Assembly (NCBI RefSeq): GCF_003265345.1
Contig: NZ_QFWW01000024.1
Coordinates: 122,679-186,678 of the forward strand
Length of the DNA: 64,000 nt
Reading direction: 5' to 3'
Origin: Lentzea terrae
GTDB taxonomy: Bacteria > Actinomycetota > Actinomycetes > Mycobacteriales > Pseudonocardiaceae
This document shows, in pieces, positions 8,459 to 17,346 of this stretch; position 1 is the stretch's first letter, and each line of letters starts with the position of its first letter. Both the position numbers and the translations under genes were made by a program. Under the pieces are notes generated by a model. The model did no database searches. It was not told the origin of the DNA and saw only the letters and a program-made list of their open reading frames with translations.

Positions 8459-8905
8459 GTGACCCTTGACGAGGAACTGCTGGCAGCGGCGCGCAAGGCC
8501 GGTACGGCTGCGGCCGCTGCTCAGGACCAGGCCGACATCGCGAAGGCCGTGTACCACCACAGCGTGCTGCGCCTGCACCGCGCCGGCGGGTCGATGCGCG
8601 AGATCGCGGAGGCGCTGAAGCTGAGTCATCAGCGCGTGCACCAGATCGTCGAACAGTCCAAGCGGACCGAGCAGTGCTGGTTCTGCGGGCGAGTGGCCGC
8701 CGACGTCGACAAGATGATGGCCGGACCGGCCGCACTGATCTGCGACATCTGCGTTGCCGAGGCTCAGGTCGCCGAGGTCGGCACGTGTTCGTTCTGCAGC
8801 GAGACCAAGCCGGTGCACCAAAGCACGGAGAAGGACGCGCAGATCTGCCGGTCCTGCCTGGACTTCAGCGCCGCCGTGATCAGCGGGGCAGCTTCACCAC
8901 GGTGA
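8459..8905 (+). CDS. HTH protein with ClpX-type C4 zinc finger
   Basis: Protein of 148 residues. Residues 1-60 are helical with a sigma-region-4-like HTH (MREIAEALKLSHQRVHQIVE). Residues 71-100 match the ClpX N-terminal zinc finger (CWFCGRVAADV, then ICDICV), with two CxxC knuckles. A third and fourth CxxC pair (CSFC and CRSC) follow near 110-136, suggesting a second zinc site. ClpX zinc fingers bind partner proteins; combined with a HTH this suggests a DNA-binding adaptor or regulator. No Shine-Dalgarno sequence precedes the GTG. Its 3' end overlaps the convergent receiver gene by 26 bases. Confidence 0.75.
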   Translation: MTLDEELLAAARKAGTAAAAAQDQADIAKAVYHHSVLRLHRAGGSMREIAEALKLSHQRVHQIVEQSKRTEQCWFCGRVAADVDKMMAGPAALICDICVAEAQVAEVGTCSFCSETKPVHQSTEKDAQICRSCLDFSAAVISGAASPR

Positions 8906-9312
8906 CGAAGAAGTCATCGATCTGACGAACAACCTCGATGAACCGGTCGAAGTCCACCGGCTTGGTGACGTAAGCGTTGGCGTGCAGGCTGTAGCTGCGC
9001 AGGATGTCCTCTTCGGCGTCCGACGTCGTCAGCACGACCACGGGGATGTGCCGCAGGTCGGCGTCCGCCTTCACCTCGGCCAGCACTTCGCGGCCGTCCT
9101 TGCGGGGCAGGTTGAGGTCCAGCAGGATCAGGCCCGGCCGCGGCGCGTCGGCGAACTCGCCCTCGCGCCGCAGGAATGCGAGCGCTTCCACGCCGTCCTT
9201 CACGACGTGCAGGGTGTTGCGGATCTTGTGGTGCTCGAAGGCTTCCTGCGTCATCAGCGCGTCGCCCGGGTCGTCCTCGACGAGCAGGACGTCGATGACG
9301 GTCATCGGTGTT

Positions 9313-9320
<8 letters not shown>
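8880..9320 (-). CDS. Single-domain response regulator (Rcp1/CheY-like)
   Basis: Stand-alone receiver of 146 residues with no output domain. Acidic pocket VEDDPGD, phosphoacceptor Asp in LLDLNLPRKDG, conserved Thr in VVLTTSDAEEDI and Lys in VTKPVDF are all present. The LNLPRKDG form is typical of phytochrome-partner (Rcp1) receivers. The ATG at 9320 overlaps the kinase stop by 8 bases, making this the third, coupled gene of the signalling operon. It probably accepts phosphate from the kinase and signals by protein contact. Confidence 0.9.
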
Positions 9321-10844
<1,524 letters not shown>

Positions 10845-10848
<4 letters not shown>

Positions 10849-11990
10849 CTGGGGTCCTTCAGCAGCAGCACGGCCATGTCGTCGTCGAGCGCCCCTCCGT
10901 TGAGCTCCGTCACCTCCGCGATCAGAGGGTCGAGCCAGTCGGGACTGCATCGCAGCTGTTCGCGCAGAATCTCGCACAGGCGCTCGACGCCGAGCCGATC
11001 GGTGTCATCGGGTACCCGGCCCTCGATCAGTCCATCCGTGTAGCAGGCGAGCTGCCAGCCGGGCGGCAGCGGCACGTCCACGCCCGTCCACGCGTAGTCC
11101 GGCAGCACCCCCAGCGGCACGCCGATCTTGGACTGCGGCAGGTCGAGGATCTGCTTGCCGACCACCAGCAACGGCTCGGGGTGCCCGGCCAGGAAGTAGC
11201 GGGCCGAGCGTCTGTCCGGTGCCACGGTGACCACGCAGGCCGTGGTGAAGATGCCTTCGCCGTGCCGTTCCGCGACGAGCACCTGGTCGAGCGTCCGCAG
11301 CACCTTCTCCGGTGGCTCGCCCGCGAGCACCAGGGCGCGCCAGGCGATCCGCAGGCAGACGCCGAGCGCGGCCTCGTCCGGGCCGTGGCCGCAGACGTCG
11401 CCGATGATCGCGTGCACCGAGCCGTCCGGCAGGCCGACCGCGTCGTAGAAGTCGCCGCCCAGCAGCATTCGCTGGCCGCCGGGCTGGTAGCGGACCTCGA
11501 GCTCGAGGTCGGAGCCCTTCAGCAGCGGGGGAGGGAGCAGGCCGCGTTCGAGGCGGGACCGTTCCGCCGCGAGCAGCTTCGCCTCGCGCAGCTGGAACTG
11601 GGCGTCGTCGGCGCGGCGGCGTTCGACCGCGTACCGGACGCCGCGCAGCAGCAGTTCGCCGTCGACCTGGCCCTTCACGAGGTAGTCCTCGGCGCCGGCC
11701 GAGACCGCGTCGATGCCTTCGCGTTCGTCGTCGAGTCCGGTGAGCACCAGGACCGCGGGGGCGTCCGGTTTGCTGAGCATCCGGTGCAGGCTGTCCAGCC
11801 CCTGCGAGTCGGGCAGGCCGAGGTCGAGCAGCACGCACTCGGCGTCGGTGAGCATGCGCTCCGCCTCGGCGAGCGTGCGGGCGCGCGACAGGATGAACGG
11901 CGCCCTCGCCTCTTCGAGCAGTGCCTCGACGAGCAGGGCGTCGCCATCATCGTCCTCGACCAGGAGGACGCGCACGGTTCTGGTTCGCAT
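10845..11990 (-). CDS. Receiver-PP2C (SpoIIE/RsbU-type) phosphatase
   Basis: Fusion protein of 381 residues. The N-terminal receiver (LLVEDDDGDALL; phosphoacceptor in CVLLDLGLPDSQG; LVLTGLDDE; YLVKGQ) is joined by a coiled coil near 120-155 to a PP2C-type serine phosphatase domain (GGDFYDAVGLPDG, IIGDVCGHGPDEAA, CYTDGLIEGR, DDDMAVLLL). Such proteins usually dephosphorylate an anti-anti-sigma factor under receiver control. First gene of the operon phosphatase-kinase-receiver, with overlaps of 4 and 8 bases. No anti-sigma or STAS partner is adjacent, so its target must be elsewhere. Confidence 0.9.
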
Positions 11991-11992
11991 CA

Positions 11993-12036
11993 GGTCGGAC
12001 TTTAACGTTATTCAGGTGCGGGGTCCGCGTCCGACC
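11993..12036. promoter_or_regulatory. Inverted repeat in divergent promoter region
   Basis: GGTCGGAC (11993-12000) and GTCCGACC (12029-12036) are perfect 8-base inverted arms. They flank the AT-rich centre TTTAACGTTATT between the receiver-phosphatase gene and the acetyltransferase. The position suggests a shared operator or divergent promoters. Confidence 0.35.
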
Positions 12037-12051
12037 TACCAGGATTGCGGC

Positions 12052-12540
12052 GTGTTGATCCGTCTCGCCCAACCAGCCGAACTCCCGTACCTCCAGGAGA
12101 TCGAAATCGCGTCCGGCGCGCCGTTCCGCGACGTGGGCATGCCCGAGATCGCCGACGACGACCCGATGTCGCTGGAAGCACTGGCAGAGCACGAGGTCTG
12201 GGTCGCGGTGGGGGAGCAGGGCGTGCCGCTCGCGTTCATCGCGGTCGGTGACGTGGACGGTGCGGTGCACGTCCACCAGGTGAGCGTGCATCCCGCGCAC
12301 GCACGCCAGGGGATCGGCGCGGCGCTGATCGAACACGTGACGCGGCCAGGGCGCGCGGTGACGTTGACGACGTTCCGGGACGTGCCGTGGAACGCGCCGT
12401 ACTACGAGCGCCTGGGCTTCCGGACGGTCGAGGAGCCTTCGCCGGGCCTCGTCGAAATCATGCGCGTGGAGGCCTCATGGGGTCTCGATCCCGCGACTCG
12501 GGTCGCGATGGTCCTTCTCCCAGCGCAGGTACGACCCTGA
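12052..12540 (+). CDS. GNAT-family N-acetyltransferase
   Basis: Acetyltransferase of 162 residues. The core strand VHVHQVSVHPAHARQGIGAALIEH contains the acetyl-CoA pyrophosphate-binding RQGIGA, and WNAPYYERLGF near residues 108-118 is the usual C-terminal GNAT motif with the catalytic Tyr. The GTG at 12052 (or TTG at 12055) is the start because AGGATTG precedes it and the family start LIRLAQPAELPYL follows. The last 66 bases overlap the convergent DUF1232 gene, so the C-terminal extension after residue 140 is not typical GNAT. Confidence 0.87.
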   Translation: MLIRLAQPAELPYLQEIEIASGAPFRDVGMPEIADDDPMSLEALAEHEVWVAVGEQGVPLAFIAVGDVDGAVHVHQVSVHPAHARQGIGAALIEHVTRPGRAVTLTTFRDVPWNAPYYERLGFRTVEEPSPGLVEIMRVEASWGLDPATRVAMVLLPAQVRP

Positions 12541-12945
12541 GGCGATCGACACACTGCTGAGCAGCCACACGAGCATGCCCGCGTCGTCGGTCACGCCGAT
12601 CAGTGGCAGGAACTCCGGCAGGACGTCGATCGGCGACACGAGGTAGACCAGCGCCAGCGCCCAGAGCGTCACCTGGCTGCGCGGCAGGTCCGGGTACTTG
12701 CCGCTGCGCCAGGCCTTCCACAGGCGCGGCAACGCCTTCGCGCGCTGGATCGGGTTGCCGACCGGGCCGGGGCCCTTCTGGGCGCGCTTGCGCCGGTTGC
12801 GCAGCACGCCCAGCACGACGGACAGCAGGCCGAGCGGGATCATCACCCAGCCGACGACCGCCGGGCTGAGACCGCCCAGCGGAGCGTCGCGGAACAGCAG
12901 GACCGTCAAGCCTGCCAGTGAGATGAACGACCCGAAGACGACCAT
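12475..12945 (-). CDS. YkvA/DUF1232 membrane protein
   Basis: Protein of 156 residues with two N-terminal hydrophobic segments (about 4-20 and 28-46), a basic cytoplasmic stretch (RNRRKRAQKG) and the DUF1232 core VYLVSPIDVLPEFLPLIG near 100-117, followed by DDAGMLVWLL. DUF1232 proteins are small membrane proteins of unknown role. AGGAGCC precedes the ATG and abuts the left arm of the long inverted repeat, so this gene may be influenced by that structure. Confidence 0.85.
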   Translation of the reverse strand: MVVFGSFISLAGLTVLLFRDAPLGGLSPAVVGWVMIPLGLLSVVLGVLRNRRKRAQKGPGPVGNPIQRAKALPRLWKAWRSGKYPDLPRSQVTLWALALVYLVSPIDVLPEFLPLIGVTDDAGMLVWLLSSVSIASGSYLRWEKDHRDPSRGIETP

Positions 12946-12956
12946 CTGGCTGGCTC

Positions 12957-13075
12957 CTAGTGGTGTGGCCCGGACCGTTGCCGGGCGAGTTCGCGGTCGG
13001 ACGGGTGCATCGCGGTGCCGCGAGGCGCCCTGCTGAGCGTGAACTACCCCGCAACGGTCCGGGTCACGCCACTAG
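12957..13075. repeat. 119-bp long inverted repeat
   Basis: The arms 12957-12985 and 13047-13075 are 29 bases each and pair at 26 positions. Two of the three mismatches are G-U pairs in RNA, leaving one C-C mismatch. The core is CCCGGACCGTTGC. The 61-base loop contains a smaller hairpin (CGCGG-TG-CCGCG). The right arm includes the TAG stop of the 13072 gene, and the left arm touches the ribosome-binding site of the DUF1232 gene. Similar 9-10 base sequences (GCTGGCTCC and GCTCGGCTCC) sit just outside the arms. It may be a small mobile-element relic or a processing/attenuation structure. Confidence 0.65.
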
Positions 13076-13482
13076 CTCGGCTCCTGGAAGAGCATCGTCG
13101 GAATGGCCTTGTGGGGCTGCTTCTGGGCTGGTGGCTCGGGCTCCCTCAGTTCGATCACGGGTTCGGGTTCCTCGACGGGAACCTCTTTGACCGCCGGTTT
13201 GCGCGCTGCTTTCACCGGCGGCGGTGTGGACTGGTCCAAAGCGGCGCGCGCCTTGGAGATCCACACCTTCTGCATGGCCTCGTCCTTGCTCCCGGCCGCC
13301 GTCGCGGCGAGTCCGGAGAGGACACCGCGGATACGTGGTACCAGAGCAGGATGACGCCGGATCGCCTGCCACACAGCGTGATCACCCGGTAGCCGGGCGG
13401 ACACGAGCTGCTTGACCTGAGCGCGCAGCTCCTCTGTGGACAGATCGAGCCAGCGCTCGACCGCTGACGGGCCAATCGCCAC
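13072..13482 (-). CDS. Hypothetical protein, 136 aa, Pro/Glu-rich C-terminus
   Basis: Family not recognised. From the GTG at 13482 (GGAGG 7 bases upstream) it begins MAIGPSAVERWLDLSTEELR. Residues 1-85 are predicted helical and may be a small folded domain (WQAIRRHPALVPRIRGVLSG). Residues 88-136 are disordered-looking and rich in Pro, Glu and Lys (PVEEPEPVIELREPEPP). No membrane segment. The frame continues upstream to 13809, but that part is antisense to the anti-sigma gene and is rejected. The stop lies in the right arm of the inverted repeat. Confidence 0.6.
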   Translation of the reverse strand: MAIGPSAVERWLDLSTEELRAQVKQLVSARLPGDHAVWQAIRRHPALVPRIRGVLSGLAATAAGSKDEAMQKVWISKARAALDQSTPPPVKAARKPAVKEVPVEEPEPVIELREPEPPAQKQPHKAIPTMLFQEPS

Positions 13483-13565
13483 GTGCAAGCCTCCCCAAAA
13501 CGACAACCGCCCCCACAGGATCTCACGGATCCGGCAGGGGCAGTGGTCTGGTGTCGGGAAGCGCG

Positions 13566-14309
13566 TCAGGAGGCGACGACTTCGAGCAGGATCTTGCCGT
13601 TCTCGTCCTGGATCCGGAACGTGGCGATCTCGTGCCAGCGCATGGCGACGTTGGCCTGGAGCCGGATCGTCTTGCGGTCGCCTGCCACCGGTTCGGGCGC
13701 GTACCAGGAGGTGACCTGGGCGACGCGGCCCGCGCGTCCGACGGCGACGAGCGAACCCTTGCTGGGGCCGGACATGCCGCTGACCTCGATGTCCATCGAG
13801 GTGCCCCACGGCTCGTCCGAGGCGATGATCTTCGTGAAGACCCCGCTGTTCGGATCCTGCTGCTGCACCTTCATCGACGAGTCGGTGGAGTTGTTCGCCA
13901 CCGGGGTCTGCGACGTCGTCGTGCCGGGGTTCTGGGGTGCAGCCTGGTTCGAACCGTCATCGCTGCCGCGCACGACGAGCGACGTGACGACGGCCGTCAC
14001 CGCCACGATGCCGGCGGCGGCGGCCGCGACACCCTGGGCGACGAACCAGCGTCTGCGCTTCCTGCGTGCCGCGACGGCGTCGAGCATGACCCGCACCGAC
14101 TTGCCGTCCGGGCGTTCCGGAGCTGTTCCGCGCAGCATTCCGCCCGCGTCGGCCTCGTCGATCAGGTCCGGCACCACCGCGAAGTCGCGCAGGTCAAGGG
14201 CACACCTGCGACATTCCGTCAGGTGGTTCTCGAACGCCTCCACCTCATCGGCATCGAGGATGCCGAGCACGTAGGCGGCGACGTCGAGGTGATCTGGTGC
14301 CGTTGTCAC
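13566..14309 (-). CDS. Zinc-binding anti-sigma factor (RslA-like)
   Basis: Membrane anti-sigma factor of 247 residues for the overlapping ECF sigma factor. The N-terminal cytoplasmic domain has the ZAS motif HLTECRRC (HxxxCxxC) at about residues 29-36. One TM segment (VAAAAAGIVAVTAVVTSLVV) lies near 93-112. The extracytoplasmic region starts with a Gln/Asn/Thr-rich linker and ends in a beta domain. In M. tuberculosis the analogous RslA releases SigL when its zinc site is oxidised; the same redox logic is likely but inferred. GTG at 14309 shares GTGA with the sigma stop. Confidence 0.9.
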   Translation of the reverse strand: MTTAPDHLDVAAYVLGILDADEVEAFENHLTECRRCALDLRDFAVVPDLIDEADAGGMLRGTAPERPDGKSVRVMLDAVAARRKRRRWFVAQGVAAAAAGIVAVTAVVTSLVVRGSDDGSNQAAPQNPGTTTSQTPVANNSTDSSMKVQQQDPNSGVFTKIIASDEPWGTSMDIEVSGMSGPSKGSLVAVGRAGRVAQVTSWYAPEPVAGDRKTIRLQANVAMRWHEIATFRIQDENGKILLEVVAS

Positions 14310-14875
14310 CGCGTCTCTCCCCGATCGTGCAACGCGCGCCGCAGCGCACGGAGCGCGTAGTACACCCGCGACTTGACCGTTCCCGGTGGCACACCCAGTG
14401 CCGCCGCGGCCTCACCGACGGTGCGGTCCCGCAGGTATGTCTCGAGAATAGCCTCCCTGTGTTCCTCCGAGAGACCGTTCATCGCCTCGGCGACGACGAT
14501 CGCTGCGAGGGTGCGATCCTCTTCTCCGCCGGAAGGCGACTCGTCCGAAGGGGTCAGTTCGAACTCCTGCGGACGGACGCTTCTCTTTCGTCTGTCGTCA
14601 ATGACCAACCGCCTTGCCACCGTGAACAACCACGACCGCAAGAGCACGGGGTCACGTTCGAGCTTCTCGGCGTTGCGCCATGCCCTGACCAGGGTTTCCT
14701 GCACGATGTCCTCGGCCCACTGACGATCATGGCCCGTCAACCTCATGCAGTGTCCCAGCAGGGCGCTGCCGAATTCCTCGTACAGCCGGCGGATCAACTC
14801 TTCCTCGAGCGATCCCGGTCTTGGTGATTGTTCGTCTAACTCGCGTTGACGTCTATGCCGCGCCACGGGGGACAT
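14306..14875 (-). CDS. ECF RNA polymerase sigma factor, SigL-like
   Basis: ECF sigma factor of 189 residues. Region 2 is visible as LGHCMRLTGHDRQWAEDIVQ near 40-60 with RSWLFTVARRLVIDDRR, and region 4 as GLSEEHREAILETYLRDRT and VPPGTVKSRVYYALRALR. It overlaps the zinc anti-sigma gene by 4 bases. The gene order, the ZAS partner and the TGAACC-N16-CGT promoter on the opposite side of its upstream region resemble the M. tuberculosis SigL/RslA system. I would not assign orthology without a tree. Confidence 0.9.
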   Translation of the reverse strand: MSPVARHRRQRELDEQSPRPGSLEEELIRRLYEEFGSALLGHCMRLTGHDRQWAEDIVQETLVRAWRNAEKLERDPVLLRSWLFTVARRLVIDDRRKRSVRPQEFELTPSDESPSGGEEDRTLAAIVVAEAMNGLSEEHREAILETYLRDRTVGEAAAALGVPPGTVKSRVYYALRALRRALHDRGETR

Positions 14876-14929
14876 CCTTGCCTCAACGAGCGCCGGAAGT
14901 CGAGAGGCAAATATTCCTCACGAAGTCCG

Positions 14930-14957
14930 TGAACCGTTGCCGGATCGTGTCCGTACT
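14930..14957 (+). promoter_or_regulatory. Probable ECF-sigma promoter
   Basis: TGAACC at 14930-14935, a 16-base spacer and CGTACT at 14952-14957 match the -35 TGAACC and -10 CGT pattern reported for SigL-type ECF factors. The -10 element lies 32 bases before the ATG of the lipoprotein gene, leaving room for a leader with GAGAAAGGA as ribosome-binding site. It sits between the sigma gene and the divergent redox operon. Confidence 0.65.
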
Positions 14958-14989
14958 CCTCGGTACCCAAGCCGAGAAAGGACCTGCCG

Positions 14990-15586
14990 ATGCGACGTGG
15001 TCAAGCCATCACCGCCCTGGCGGCACTGGCTGTGAGTCTCACGGCGTGCGGCAGCACCCAGGAACCTCCTGGTGGAGCCGCAACGGGCGGCTTGCAGGCG
15101 AAACCCGCTGATCTGGGCGGCGCGAACATGTACTTCATCGCGAACAGCGACCAGATGGGCTGGTTCGTCACCGACGCCGACGGGCTCCCGCTCTACCGCT
15201 ACGACAAGGACACCCCGAAGCCGTCCAAGTCGAACTGCGAGGGCGAGTGCGCGAAGGCCTGGAAGCCGGTCCTCGCGGACAAGACACCGATGGCGACCGG
15301 GGTGGACCCGATCTCCATGGGCGTCCTGACCAGGCCGGACGGCACCAAACAGCTCACCATCGCCGGCTTTCCCCAGTACACCTACGCCGAGGACAAGTCG
15401 GCCGGTGACATGAAAGGCCAGGGAAAGGGCGGCGTGTGGTGGGTCACTGCCCCCAACGGCGCCAAGATCACCGGCGGAAAGGCGCAGAACAACAGCAAGA
15501 GCAGCAGCACGCCGAGCGCACCCCCGAGCCCGAAGAACGGTCAGGCACCGCCGCCGGCGCCGACTTCGGGCGCTCCCGGCTACTGA
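14990..15586 (+). CDS. Secreted-repeat lipoprotein (COG4315 type)
   Basis: Exported lipoprotein of 198 residues. The signal peptide ends in lipobox LTAC with Cys20. The mature domain has the 'secreted repeat' pattern YFIANSDQMGWFVTDADGLP, LYRYDKDTP, C-x3-C (CEGEC), AKAWKPVLADKTP and TYAEDKSAGDMKGQG, ending VWWVTAPNGA. The tail after residue 160 is a Ser/Pro/Asn-rich linker. This family occurs beside electron-transfer membrane proteins, but its biochemical role is not established. First gene of the presumed ECF-controlled redox operon. Confidence 0.85.
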   Translation: MRRGQAITALAALAVSLTACGSTQEPPGGAATGGLQAKPADLGGANMYFIANSDQMGWFVTDADGLPLYRYDKDTPKPSKSNCEGECAKAWKPVLADKTPMATGVDPISMGVLTRPDGTKQLTIAGFPQYTYAEDKSAGDMKGQGKGGVWWVTAPNGAKITGGKAQNNSKSSSTPSAPPSPKNGQAPPPAPTSGAPGY

Positions 15587-15649
15587 GCCCACTGCTCGAT
15601 CTTTCCAAACCCCGACCGACTTCCACTGAACAACGAGGACATCAAGACG

Positions 15650-16360
15650 ATGACCAGAGCCCTCGCCACCGTCTTGGCGATGTTGTTCCTCTTCACCGCT
15701 GCCCCGTTCGCTGCCCAGGCGCAGCCCGCGGACACGGATGGAGTGCAGGACACCCCGTCAGGGCCGTTGACGGCGAACGACCGCGAATTGCTCAACAGGG
15801 TGCGCCTCGCAGGCCTGTGGGAGATGCCCATGGGCGAGCTCACCGCCACCAAGGCGTCCAACGCCAGGGTCAAGCAGATCGGCAAGATGATCATGCTTGA
15901 CCACATGATGCTGGACGCGCTGACGAAGAAGACGGCCGCCGGGTTCGGGCTGACCACGCCCGACGTGCCGAACCCTGCGCAGCAGTCGTGGATGGAAGAG
16001 ATCAACGCGCTCGAAGGCGACGCGTTCGACCAGGCGTTCGTCGCCCGGTTGCGCGCCGCGCACGGCCAAATCTTCCCCTTCATCGCGAAGGTGCGCTCAG
16101 GGACCCGCAACGACGTCATCCGCGGGTTCGCGCAGGCCGGTATCGACGTGGTGATGAAGCACATGACGTTGCTGGAGAGCACGGGGCTCGCAGGCGATTC
16201 GTCCTTCGCGGAGCCCCAGCCCGCCGGCGGCATCATCAACGCGTCCCTGGCCTCCGGTGAGGGGCCCAACATGTGGGTGATCCTGACGGTCACCGCCGCG
16301 GGAGCGGTCCTCACGATCCTCCTGCTCCGAGTACTCCGCCCGCGACGACCGGTGCGGTGA
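15650..16360 (+). CDS. DUF4142 secreted protein with C-terminal membrane anchor
   Basis: Protein of 236 residues: signal peptide (1-25, ending AAQAQP), a helical DUF4142 domain near 40-190 (ELLNRVRLAGLWEMPMGE, ASNARVKQIGKMIMLDH, HMMLDALTKK), and a C-terminal TM segment (MWVILTVTAAGAVLTILLL) followed by RVLRPRRPVR. DUF4142 is a ferritin-like helical bundle of unknown activity. It follows the lipoprotein after 63 bases. The DUF4142/lipoprotein/haem-ferredoxin/FAD-reductase order suggests an extracytoplasmic electron-transfer module; the substrate is unknown. Confidence 0.87.
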   Translation: MTRALATVLAMLFLFTAAPFAAQAQPADTDGVQDTPSGPLTANDRELLNRVRLAGLWEMPMGELTATKASNARVKQIGKMIMLDHMMLDALTKKTAAGFGLTTPDVPNPAQQSWMEEINALEGDAFDQAFVARLRAAHGQIFPFIAKVRSGTRNDVIRGFAQAGIDVVMKHMTLLESTGLAGDSSFAEPQPAGGIINASLASGEGPNMWVILTVTAAGAVLTILLLRVLRPRRPVR

Positions 16361-16439
16361 TTCAGCAAGACCCCGTTGTGTGACGGGAAACGGAGGTGGT
16401 GTCCCAAGGTCAGAGGCACTCCAACGCGGACCTGTTCCC

Positions 16440-16488
16440 ACCCGCCCGGCCCTGAAGTGTCCACTCCTGCACCACGGGCCGGGCGGGT
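16440..16488 (+). terminator. Intra-operon hairpin (attenuator or terminator)
   Basis: ACCCGCCCGGCCC (16440-16452) and GGGCCGGGCGGGT (16476-16488) are perfect 13-base inverted arms around a 23-base loop. They lie 30 bases before the TTG of the haem-ferredoxin gene. No T-run follows. It may reduce read-through from the first two genes or shape the mRNA. Confidence 0.5.
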
Positions 16489-16518
16489 TCCCGCGAGAGT
16501 TTCGTTCCGGAGGAAGAG

Positions 16519-17346
16519 TTGTTGTCCAGCCAGATTCCGCTCCTGGTGGCCCAGGCCGAGTTCGACTCGGGTGTCAAGAAGATGGCCCAGATGTCCGCCA
16601 GGCTGGCTTATGTCCTGATGTGCGCCACCTTGTCCTGGGGCGTGCTGATCGCGACCGGATGGGCCGAGAAGCTCACCGGCCGTGAGGGGCTCAAGAACGG
16701 GCACATGGTGCTCGCCTCACTGGCGATCGCGTTCGGCACGCTCCACGCGTTCGCTTTCTCACTGCTGCAGGGCGCCCCCCTCAGCGTGATCAAGCTCGTC
16801 CTGCCGTTCGTCGACGGCGGTCTGTTCCGGCACGCGCTCGGCATCCTCGGCCTCGAGGTCATGCTCGCGATCGCCGTACTCGCCTCCATGAGGCACAAAG
16901 TCTTCTACCGCAAGTGGTTGCGGTTCCACCAAACCGCCTACATCGCGGTGGGCATCACCGTGGTCCACTCCTGGTTCGGCGCCATCGCCAACGGCAACCT
17001 GTCGGTGCTCTGGCTGGGCGGTCTGACCATCCTCGTCCCGACCGTCACGCTGGCGCTGGCCCGCTTCCTGCCCGCCGAGATGCTCATGCGCATCGGCATG
17101 CTCGACACCGAGCGCGGCAAGGAACCGGGGGTCGGCGAGGGCGACGCGATGGACGTGAGCGTCAACAACGAGAAATGCCACCGCTACGGCACCTGCCAGG
17201 CGGAGGCACCGGATGTCTTCCAGCTGATCGAGGACAACCGCCTGACCTACAACCGTCGGCCGCCTGAGGAGCACTTCGCCCAGGCCCGAGCGGCCCAGCG
17301 GGCGTGCCCGATGCGCGCGATCGAGATCAGGGAGCGAGTGAAGTGA
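16519..17346 (+). CDS. Ferric-reductase-like haem membrane protein fused to a ferredoxin
   Basis: Fusion of 275 residues. The six-TM ferric-reductase-like domain (about 27-195) has haem-ligand pairs His62/His76 (HX13H) and His137/His150 (HX12H). The C-terminal ferredoxin domain (about 212-275) has CHRYGTC, a Cys-x5-Cys with Tyr at the usual fourth-ligand position, and ACPMRAIE, indicating a [3Fe-4S]-type cluster like those beside actinobacterial P450s. The TTG at 16519 is supported by GGAGG 5 bases upstream. It probably passes electrons from the coupled FAD protein across or into the membrane. Confidence 0.85.
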   Translation: MLSSQIPLLVAQAEFDSGVKKMAQMSARLAYVLMCATLSWGVLIATGWAEKLTGREGLKNGHMVLASLAIAFGTLHAFAFSLLQGAPLSVIKLVLPFVDGGLFRHALGILGLEVMLAIAVLASMRHKVFYRKWLRFHQTAYIAVGITVVHSWFGAIANGNLSVLWLGGLTILVPTVTLALARFLPAEMLMRIGMLDTERGKEPGVGEGDAMDVSVNNEKCHRYGTCQAEAPDVFQLIEDNRLTYNRRPPEEHFAQARAAQRACPMRAIEIRERVK

